NCBI GenBank assembly: GCA_029938515.1
Contig: JAOZUU010000117.1
Span: forward strand, 1-7,795
Reading direction: 5' to 3'
Source: Desulfobacterales bacterium
GTDB lineage: Bacteria; Desulfobacterota; Desulfobacteria; Desulfobacterales; QNYZ01
Length of the DNA stretch: 7,795 nt
Within the stretch, counting starts at the first letter, position 1. The number at the start of each line of letters is the position of its first letter. The notes under the pieces were generated by a model, which searched no databases, was not told the DNA's origin, and saw only the letters and a list, made by a program, of their open reading frames with translations. The translations under genes and the position numbers were made by a program. This document shows, in pieces, positions 1-4,822 of this stretch.

Positions 1-90
1 GCGGCGGTTGTCGACGGGCCGGATTGTTCGGCCGGAACAACCGGCGCTGCCTTTACCGTCCGTTTGCCCGTTACAAGGAGGGAGTCATAA
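1..90 (+). CDS. C-terminus of a sensor histidine kinase (partial, starts before the window)
   Basis: Frame 1 is open from the first base to a TAA at 88-90 and gives 29 residues ending in GTTGAAFTVRLPV followed by TRRES. The G-x-x-F-x-V/I-R/x-L-P pattern is the usual last beta strand of the HATPase_c (ATP-binding) domain of histidine kinases, where a G-T-T-F-T-I-x-L-P ending is common. The stop overlaps the ATG of the response regulator by one base (TAATG), so the two genes are probably translationally coupled and form a cognate kinase/regulator pair. The sensor and phosphoacceptor domains lie outside the window, so the signal is unknown. The call rests on a short but characteristic tail and on position; the family is likely, the subtype is not assignable. 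Confidence 0.72.
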   Translation, partial: AAVVDGPDCSAGTTGAAFTVRLPVTRRES

Positions 91-1493
91 TGACAAGACG
101 AATCCTGGTTGTAGATGATGAAAGGGATATGCGGGTTCTTTTGCAACGAATCATCAGCCAAGAAACGGCCCATGAAGCAGTCGTCGAAGCAGATCCTTTT
201 AAAGCCATCGAGAGGTTAAAAACCGATTCTTTTGATATGGTCATCACCGATTTGAAAATGCCTAAAATGGATGGCATTCAACTTCTTGAAGAGATGAAAA
301 AAATAGATCCAACGGTTTCGGTGGTGGTCATGACCGCTTATGCCACAGTAGAAACGGCCGTTGAGGCCATCCGCAAGGGTGCCTATGACTACATCAGCAA
401 GCCCTTCCGTCGACAACGCATTGTCATGATGATTGACAAAGTGATGGAGTGGCAACAAATGGTGGGGGAAAACCGGGCCCTGCGCAAGGCCCTGGCCGAC
501 AAAAACACCCTTCCCGCTATGATCGGTACCACACCGGTAATGAAAGATATTTATGAACGTATCCGGCAAGTTGCGCCCACCATGGCCACGATACTGATCA
601 CCGGCGACAGCGGTACCGGCAAAGAGCTGGTGGCCCGGGCCATTCATGAAAATAGCTTAAGGTCTGACAAGAAGTTTATTACGGTCAATTGCACCGCCAT
701 TCCCGAACATGTCATGGAGAGCGAGCTTTTTGGCCATGTCAAAGGCGCTTTCACGGATGCCTGGAAAGATAAAAAAGGGCTGGTGGAAGCGGCTCACAAA
801 GGAACGCTTTTTTTAGACGAGATCGGTGATATGAAACCATCCATGCAAACAAAGCTGCTGCGGCTTTTGCAGGAAGGCGAGTACAAACCGGTGGGCAGCG
901 AGGTCACCCGCAAGGCGGACTTAAGATTTGTCACGGCAACCCATCATGACCTTAAGGCGGATATTGAAAAGAAACGCTTCAGGGAGGACCTGTACTACCG
1001 GTTGAATGTCATCCGGATCGATCTGCCCCCCCTTAAGGAGAGAAGGGAGGATATCCCCCTGCTCAGTCATCACTTCTTGCAAAAGTATGCCCGGTTAAAT
1101 GGGAAGGACATTTCGTATATCACACCGACGGCCCAGGAAGCCCTTGTCACGCAGCCCTTTCCCGGAAACGTCCGCGAGCTTGAAAATTATATCGAACGCG
1201 GGGTTATTTTCTGCCAGGGCGATGCCCTCACCCTTCAAGATCTATCTCTGGACTCCGATCAAGTCTCATTTTTTACCGATATGGAAAATGATATTTTCCA
1301 GTTAGCATTCAAGGAAGCCAAGGAAGCCATGATTCACCTGTTTCATCGTCAGTATATCTGCACACTACTTGCCGGCAGCAGCGGCAACATCAGCAAAGCA
1401 GCTGAAAAGGCCGGCATCCAGCGGCAATACCTCCACCGCCTGATGAAAGAGTCCGGGATCAATGCCAGGGCTTACCGGGAAGACGTCACTTGA
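90..1493 (+). CDS. NtrC-family sigma-54-dependent response regulator (REC-AAA+-Fis HTH)
   Basis: A phosphorylation-controlled activator of sigma-54 RNA polymerase, 467 aa from the ATG at 90. That start is chosen because AAGGAGGG lies just upstream and the receiver domain begins at once; a longer TTG-start reading from 24 only adds kinase-tail sequence. Receiver domain at residues 1-120: acidic pair D9-D10, phosphoacceptor D54 (ITDLKMPKMDG), T82 and K104. AAA+ domain at about 142-375: Walker A GDSGTGKE (172-179), sigma-54 contact loop GAFTDA (219-224, usual form GAFTGA), Walker B GTLFLDEIG (238-246), RFREDLYYRLNV (297-308, arginine-finger region), and sensor II PGNVRELEN (358-366). A Fis-type helix-turn-helix lies at about 430-455 (GNISKAAEKAGIQRQYLHRL). 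All residues needed for ATP hydrolysis and DNA binding look present. Targets are unknown, but sigma-54 promoters occur in this window. It could be a DctD-, AtoC- or ZraR-like protein; the sequence does not decide. Confidence 0.96.
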   Translation: MTRRILVVDDERDMRVLLQRIISQETAHEAVVEADPFKAIERLKTDSFDMVITDLKMPKMDGIQLLEEMKKIDPTVSVVVMTAYATVETAVEAIRKGAYDYISKPFRRQRIVMMIDKVMEWQQMVGENRALRKALADKNTLPAMIGTTPVMKDIYERIRQVAPTMATILITGDSGTGKELVARAIHENSLRSDKKFITVNCTAIPEHVMESELFGHVKGAFTDAWKDKKGLVEAAHKGTLFLDEIGDMKPSMQTKLLRLLQEGEYKPVGSEVTRKADLRFVTATHHDLKADIEKKRFREDLYYRLNVIRIDLPPLKERREDIPLLSHHFLQKYARLNGKDISYITPTAQEALVTQPFPGNVRELENYIERGVIFCQGDALTLQDLSLDSDQVSFFTDMENDIFQLAFKEAKEAMIHLFHRQYICTLLAGSSGNISKAAEKAGIQRQYLHRLMKESGINARAYREDVT

Positions 1494-1687
1494 ATTCCTA
1501 ACTTCTTAACCGCATCGTGGAGCCGGATCATCCCCACCGGATACCCCCGGCGAACGACGACAATCCGGTTGACCCCGCTGTTGATCATGGCCTCGATGGC
1601 TTCGGCCAGTTTGGCGTTGATGTCCACATATGGTTGACGTGGGGTGCCTCTATTCAAGGGAATGAGGATATCCTTTACGCCGCTCAT
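1472..1687 (-). CDS. small single-CBS-motif protein, possibly truncated
   Basis: A 71-aa reading frame starting MSGVKDILIP. Residues about 20-65 fit one CBS motif: VDINAKLAEAIEAMINSGV, then NRIVVVRRGYPVGMIRLHDAV, with the usual pattern of helix, Val-rich strand, G-x-x-x-G-(I/M)-I and a closing Asp. CBS motifs normally act in pairs that bind adenine nucleotides, so one alone would have to dimerise or is a leftover of a longer protein. Its tail (G-M-I-R-L-H-D) resembles the second CBS motif of the REC-CBS protein at 3763-4602 (G-F-I-R-L-Q-D). The gene converges on the sigma-54 activator and the two overlap by 22 bases. The start lies only a few bases from the outer edge of the palindromic repeat and has only weak ribosome-binding matches (AAGAG, or AAGGG further out). 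It may therefore have lost its 5' part when the repeat arrived. Coding character is good; whether it is expressed is unclear. Confidence 0.6.
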   Translation of the reverse strand: MSGVKDILIPLNRGTPRQPYVDINAKLAEAIEAMINSGVNRIVVVRRGYPVGMIRLHDAVKKLGIQVTSSR

Positions 1688-1690
1688 CTC

Positions 1691-1836
1691 TTGAGACCCT
1701 TGAAAAATGTCAATTTTTGTTCAAGTTCAAGGAAGACGAAAAATTTAACCGGAGGAATATATGAAATATTTCGAGGATTAAATTTTGAGCTTGACGCCGG
1801 AATTGGGCAAAAAGGGGCGTTTTTCAAAGGTCTCAT
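1691..1836. repeat. ~144-bp imperfect palindromic intergenic repeat (REP/MITE-like)
   Basis: The outer arms TGAGACCCTTGAAAAA (1692-1707) and TTTTTCAAAGGTCTCA (1820-1835) are inverted copies matching at 15 of 16 positions. Inside them AAAATTTAA (1740-1748) and TTAAATTTT (1778-1786) match 9 of 9, and AATAT (1756-1760) pairs with ATATT (1766-1770). All three pairs share nearly the same symmetry axis, at about 1763, so the stretch behaves as one long palindrome that could form a cruciform or a long RNA hairpin. No transposase is present. Near the axis lies GGAGG with a spaced ATG and a six-codon frame (1761-1781). I have the impression that similar elements are dispersed in Desulfobacterales genomes, but only a genome search can show copy number. 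It could also act as a bidirectional terminator or processing site between convergent genes. Confidence 0.72.
1761..1781 (+). other. six-codon mini-ORF at the centre of the palindromic repeat
   Basis: ATG AAA TAT TTC GAG GAT TAA reads MKYFED and is preceded by GGAGGAATAT, a strong ribosome-binding sequence at good spacing. It sits on the symmetry axis of the repeat, so in a folded transcript the start would lie near the loop. It may be accidental, or a conserved part of the repeat family; nothing here shows translation. Confidence 0.2.
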
Positions 1837-1897
1837 CTTCCTTCCATGATTAATGACGAGGTCCATAGGGCCTTACCATATTTTGAAACCAATCGAT

Positions 1898-2020
1898 TTA
1901 TAAAATAAGCAAAAAGAGTGCCACCAAATCGCCTCGGGTGGGTATCCCCGGCAATTCCCTTGCCGTGGCCCGTTTATCCCGAAATCTGATGTCGCCGAAT
2001 AGTTCGCTCACTTGCCGTAG
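1898..2020 (-). pseudogene. possible C-terminal remnant of an unknown gene
   Basis: This frame is open for 40 codons between TGA (2023-2021) and TAA (1900-1898). It reads LRQVSELFGDIRFRDKR at its start and ends in a hydrophobic tail (LVALFLLIL). It has no ATG and no ribosome-binding site; a GTG at 2011 would give 37 aa. The composition looks more like protein than the other frames here, but 40 codons can be open by chance. No family recognised. Confidence 0.15.
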
Positions 2021-2022
2021 TC

Positions 2023-2040
2023 AACTGACAGGTGACAGTT
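2023..2040. promoter_or_regulatory. imperfect dyad, candidate upstream activator site for the 2164 promoter
   Basis: AACTGACAGGTGACAGTT pairs with its own inverse at 7 of 9 positions and also contains a direct TGACAG repeat. Its centre is roughly 158 bp upstream of the start expected from the -24/-12 element at 2164-2179, a normal distance for enhancer sites of sigma-54 activators. The assignment is by position and symmetry only; it could equally be a small dispersed repeat. Confidence 0.25.
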
Positions 2041-2163
2041 CCCACCCGGGATTGTCCACTACAATGAAATCACTGAACCGTATCATCCAGGTCATTTTCC
2101 GGCTCAACATTTTAATTATAGGTATTTTAGTAGGTTATAACATCTACTGCCAAATCACTTTTT

Positions 2164-2179
2164 TGGCACACCATTTGTA
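2164..2179 (+). promoter_or_regulatory. near-consensus sigma-54 (-24/-12) promoter toward the oxidoreductase operon
   Basis: TGGCACACCATTTGTA compares with the consensus TGGCAC-N5-TTGCA. The -24 box is perfect, the spacing from GG (2165-2166) to the -12 pair (2177-2178) is the required 10 bp, and the -12 box has one change (GT for GC). Transcription would start near 2190, leaving a ~197-base leader before the oxidoreductase ATG at 2387. The change at the -12 position weakens the call. Confidence 0.45.
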
Positions 2180-2208
2180 TAAGAAATCGGGTAGCACTGC
2201 ATATGTAG

Positions 2209-2298
2209 ATGTCGGTGGTGCGTGCCTATTGTCTTGTCGTGGCTGTCATCTGTTTCTGGAAGATCGCTCCGAGTATCATCGCCAGGTTAACCGGATGA
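2209..2298 (+). CDS. possible 29-aa single-span membrane peptide
   Basis: The frame reads MSVVRAYCLVVAVICFWKIA and continues PSIIARLTG. Residues about 2-17 are strongly hydrophobic, followed by W-K and a basic end, which fits one transmembrane helix. It would be the first frame on a transcript from the putative sigma-54 promoter, starting about 19 bases after the expected start site. Against it: no Shine-Dalgarno sequence is visible, a TAG precedes the ATG directly, and the length is within chance. A frame break in a longer two-helix protein is another reading, because the other frame upstream (from 2064) also encodes a hydrophobic helix. Function unknown. Confidence 0.27.
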   Translation: MSVVRAYCLVVAVICFWKIAPSIIARLTG

Positions 2299-2386
2299 CG
2301 GAAAAGGGTCCAAGGATCTGAAAATTTTTACAGTTCACACCCAGCAGGGTACCTGAAAAGAGGCGCCTGGATTCAAGGAGGCTATT

Positions 2387-3760
2387 ATGGAAGCCAATGT
2401 CATTGTTGTCGGTGGCGGACCGGCCGGTGTTATTACAGCCCTTACAGCCAAAAGTGTTTACCCGCAAAAATCCGTGTGCCTGATCAAGGAGATTGGAGAC
2501 AGCGTCATCCCCTGTGCCATTCCTTACATGATGCACACCCTGTCAGACCCCCAGCAAAATGTGATGGGGAACAAACCCTTAGAGGATGCCGGGATCGACA
2601 TCATGGTGGACAAAGTGGTTTCCATCGATACCGAAGCCCACAAGATCACGCTAGCATTGGGCCAGGACATCTCCTATGAGCGGCTCGTGCTGGCCATCGG
2701 AACGGAATCGGTGCTGCCGCCGATCCCTGGGATCGATAAAGCCAATGTCTTTACTATTCGCAAAAGTTTGTCGGCCATGAAGACACTGCGCCAACAGGTC
2801 CACCGGTCCAAAAAGGTGGCGATTATCGGCGGCGGATTCATTGGTGCCGAGTTCGCCGATGAATTGTCTCAAGATTCTGAAGTGGAGATCCATGTCATTG
2901 AAATGATGCCCAAGCTCTTATACACTGCGTTTGATGACTCGTTTTGCGACGAGGTGTCTAAAGTGTTGTCGACGGCCGGGGTTCAGATCCACACGGGTTG
3001 CCGTGTCGCTTCCATTAATGGAGATACGCATGTGTCGTCCGTCACCCTGGATAACGGCGTGGTTATTGACGCTGATCTGGTGCTGGTCAGTATCGGAGCC
3101 AAGCCCGCCAGCGAACTGGCTTCAAATGCGGGTTTGCGGGTGGTTGATAATGGCTCCATCTGGGTGGATGACTATATGCGCACCGTGGTTGAAGATGTTT
3201 TTGCCGTGGGCGACTGCGCACTTAAACGGGATTTCTTTACCCGGCGAGCGGTACCGGTATGGCTTGCCTCAACAGCCACGGCCGAGGCCAGGAACGCCGG
3301 CACCAACCTTTACGGTATTCGCGTAATGAACCAGATGCAGGGGACCATCGCCGCTTTTTCCACCAAAATTGGGGGCATTTCCCTCGCCAGCACCGGCATG
3401 ACCAGTCGGACCTGTGAAAAAGAGGGATTCCGCTATGTAACGACCACGGCATCGGCACCAGACCGCCACCCCGGAATGCTACCCAATGCCAATTCACTCA
3501 CCGTAAAGCTGATCTTCGCCGATCGATCGGGAATTTTGCTGGGTGGCCAAATTTCCGGGGGTGAATCGGTGGGAGAACTCATCAATACCATTGCACTGGG
3601 TATCCAGAAAAAGGTCACCGTACGTGAACTGGATATGATGCAAATTGCCACCCATCCATTGCTCACGTCCGCGCCGACGGTGCATCCCTTTGTCAATGCA
3701 GCTCACCAGGCCTTGGCCCAAATGCGGGTGACCGCTGGGAAAAGAAGTGATCGGAGCTGA
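2387..3760 (+). CDS. FAD-dependent NAD(P)H oxidoreductase, Nox/CoA-disulfide reductase-like
   Basis: A 457-aa cytoplasmic flavoprotein of the pyridine nucleotide-disulfide oxidoreductase superfamily. The start is supported by AAGGAGG at 2375-2381. Domains in order: FAD-binding Rossmann fold with VVGGGPAG (7-14); a single redox cysteine C43 in VIPCAIPYM, the place of the catalytic cysteine in NADH oxidases and CoA-disulfide reductases; NAD(P)-binding fold with IIGGGFIGAEFADEL (146-160); second FAD motif VFAVGDCA (271-278); and a dimerisation domain from about 330 ending in THPLLTSAP-x-x-HP. The common form around the cysteine is N-C-G-L-P-Y; here the glycine is alanine. The absence of a second cysteine nearby argues against a dithiol reductase. 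It probably reduces oxygen, peroxide, a CoA- or polysulfide-type disulfide, or another acceptor with NAD(P)H; the acceptor is not decided by sequence. The receiver-CBS gene begins two bases after its stop, so the two are co-transcribed. Confidence 0.9.
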   Translation: MEANVIVVGGGPAGVITALTAKSVYPQKSVCLIKEIGDSVIPCAIPYMMHTLSDPQQNVMGNKPLEDAGIDIMVDKVVSIDTEAHKITLALGQDISYERLVLAIGTESVLPPIPGIDKANVFTIRKSLSAMKTLRQQVHRSKKVAIIGGGFIGAEFADELSQDSEVEIHVIEMMPKLLYTAFDDSFCDEVSKVLSTAGVQIHTGCRVASINGDTHVSSVTLDNGVVIDADLVLVSIGAKPASELASNAGLRVVDNGSIWVDDYMRTVVEDVFAVGDCALKRDFFTRRAVPVWLASTATAEARNAGTNLYGIRVMNQMQGTIAAFSTKIGGISLASTGMTSRTCEKEGFRYVTTTASAPDRHPGMLPNANSLTVKLIFADRSGILLGGQISGGESVGELINTIALGIQKKVTVRELDMMQIATHPLLTSAPTVHPFVNAAHQALAQMRVTAGKRSDRS

Positions 3761-3762
3761 AG

Positions 3763-4602
3763 ATGGATATCCGCGTTTTACTGGTAGATGACGAAGAACA
3801 ATTTGTCTTGAATATGGCAAAATTGTTGAAATTTCGAGGGTTTGAGGTCTCAACCGCTCTGGACGGCTTTAAGGCCCTCGAACTTTTCAAATCCGGGGAA
3901 GGCTTTGATGTGGTGGTCCTCGATGTGAAAATGCCCGGGATGGACGGCATTTCGGCGTTAAGCCGGATCAAGAAGATCGCCCCCCATACGGAAGTCATCA
4001 TGCTGACCGGCCACGCCACCCTGGAATCCGGGATCGAGGCCATTCGCTGGGGTGCCTTTGACTACCTTATGAAACCCTGCGACATTGAGGATCTCACCGA
4101 AAAGATCAAAGAAGCCTGCGAAGTCGAACGCATCAAACACCGGCCGGTACTTTGGCCCCGGACCTTGGTCAAGGATATCACCTGGCCCTCGTTCATCAGG
4201 CTGGAGACCCGGGATCCAATTGCGAAAGCCCTGGAAGTGTTCAAACGGGGGATTGGTATGCCAGCCAAAGAGGCGCTGTACATTCTGGATAAAGAAGATC
4301 GTTTCCAGGGGATCATCACCCGGCGGGATCTGATGGACGCCGCCCGGAAAGCCCATCCGAATCGTGTCATTGCCTGGTTGGATCTGATCAAAGATCCCCG
4401 CCTGCTCCCCCCGGTGATCCTGGGAGACGTGATGCGGCCGGATCACCCCATCACAGCCGATCCCGAAGAAAACCTGACCCAGGTCGCCCATCGGATGATC
4501 ACTGACAATATTCGCAGCATGCCGGTGGTAGAGGGTGAAAAAGTGAAAGGGTTTATCCGGCTCCAGGATATTTTTCAGTATGTGGAGCATGAAATAAGAT
4601 AG
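3763..4602 (+). CDS. response regulator with receiver domain and two CBS motifs
   Basis: A 279-aa cytoplasmic protein. Receiver domain at 1-120: acidic pair D9-D10, phosphoacceptor D54 (VLDVKMPGMDG), T82 (LTGHAT) and K104 (MKPC), all intact. After a short linker come two CBS motifs at about 137-195 (with AKEALYILDKEDRFQGIITR, then RDL) and 220-278 (DVMRPDHPI, then SMPVVEGEKVKGFIRLQDIF). CBS pairs usually bind AMP, ATP or related nucleotides, so the protein could combine phosphorylation with energy-state sensing. There is no DNA-binding or enzymatic output domain, so it probably acts by protein contact. The ATG is two bases after the oxidoreductase stop; its ribosome-binding site (CGGAG, 3752-3756) lies in the end of that gene, which implies translational coupling. 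Which kinase phosphorylates it is unknown; the kinase ending at position 90 is one candidate. Confidence 0.93.
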   Translation: MDIRVLLVDDEEQFVLNMAKLLKFRGFEVSTALDGFKALELFKSGEGFDVVVLDVKMPGMDGISALSRIKKIAPHTEVIMLTGHATLESGIEAIRWGAFDYLMKPCDIEDLTEKIKEACEVERIKHRPVLWPRTLVKDITWPSFIRLETRDPIAKALEVFKRGIGMPAKEALYILDKEDRFQGIITRRDLMDAARKAHPNRVIAWLDLIKDPRLLPPVILGDVMRPDHPITADPEENLTQVAHRMITDNIRSMPVVEGEKVKGFIRLQDIFQYVEHEIR

Positions 4603-4606
4603 AGCC

Positions 4607-4771
4607 AACAGCCTCCATAGCTGTATCGATTGCACCATGCCCGGTTAGAATCAGCGTCTCAGCGGGCAACAACTGAAGCTTTTTTATTTCTTTGAAGGTG
4701 GTAATCCCGTCCATTCCTGGCATTTTCAGATCCAAAACCATGATAATTTCTTCCTTTCTCTTAATTTTCAA
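4607..4771 (-). pseudogene. receiver-domain fragment of a response regulator
   Basis: On the minus strand, residues encoded by about 4747-4607 read MVLDLKMPGMDGITTFKEIK and continue to LILTGHGAIDTAMEAV. This is the middle of a receiver domain: beta-3 with the phosphoacceptor Asp (codon 4732-4730), alpha-3, and beta-4 with the conserved Thr. It aligns well with the receiver of the REC-CBS protein next door but is not identical. The N-terminal acidic pair and the part after alpha-4, including the conserved Lys, are missing. Homology stops about five bases from the REC-CBS stop codon; beyond that the frame runs antisense into that gene until 4553. An ATG at 4741 with AAGGA upstream could still be translated, but the product could not be a normal receiver. 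It lies just downstream of the SLC13 permease in the same direction, so it may be what remains of a regulator gene that once followed the permease. Confidence 0.72.
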
Positions 4772-4801
4772 TTTCAGTATCTTGTTTCATAGTGATTCTA
4801 A

Positions 4802-4822
4802 GAGCAGAAATACTGTTTGCTC
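4802..4822 (-). terminator. weak hairpin at the end of the permease gene
   Basis: GAGCA (4802-4806) and TGCTC (4818-4822) form a five-pair stem that can be lengthened with one mismatch. It overlaps the permease stop codon. On the minus strand only TTAGAA follows it, not a run of T, so it is a poor intrinsic terminator at best. Confidence 0.2.

Larger units (their letters stand above)
1837..2386. other. 550-bp intergenic region without a convincing long gene
   Basis: Between the palindromic repeat and the oxidoreductase gene no frame shows a recognisable domain. A plus-strand frame to 2321 with an internal ATG at 2064 contains one hydrophobic stretch (VIFRLNILIIGILVGYNIY), but has no ribosome-binding site and would run across the putative sigma-54 promoter. 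A minus-strand frame without ATG (2020-1898, 40 codons, containing RFRDKRATARELPGIPTR) has a protein-like look and ends in TAA; it may be the tail of a decayed gene but I do not recognise it. The supportable contents are the regulatory sites and the 29-aa frame listed separately. The segment from 2299 to 2374 shows nothing further. Confidence 0.5.

Noticed and set aside
18..45. GC-rich hairpin (GCCGG, bulged A, TTGTTC against GGAACAA CCGGC) in the kinase tail
   Set aside because: It lies inside coding sequence with no T run, and GC-rich codons easily create such pairing; it is too far from the activator start to be called regulatory on sequence alone.
216..647. 143-aa His-rich minus-strand frame opposite the sigma-54 activator
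   Set aside because: It is a shadow of the activator codons; there is no known motif and the plus-strand frame is certain.
1684..1866. 60-aa minus-strand frame across the palindromic repeat
   Set aside because: It is only the repeat read through one frame; it has no ribosome-binding site, no domain, and low-complexity content.
2064..2321. 85-aa plus-strand frame with one hydrophobic segment (part of a 127-aa frame from 1938)
   Set aside because: There is no ribosome-binding site, the second half loses protein-like character, and it would span the -24/-12 element; a decayed gene is possible but not supported.
3958..4638. 226-aa minus-strand frame opposite the REC-CBS gene
   Set aside because: It is a shadow of the REC-CBS coding sequence; the plus-strand product has complete recognisable domains, and this one has none.
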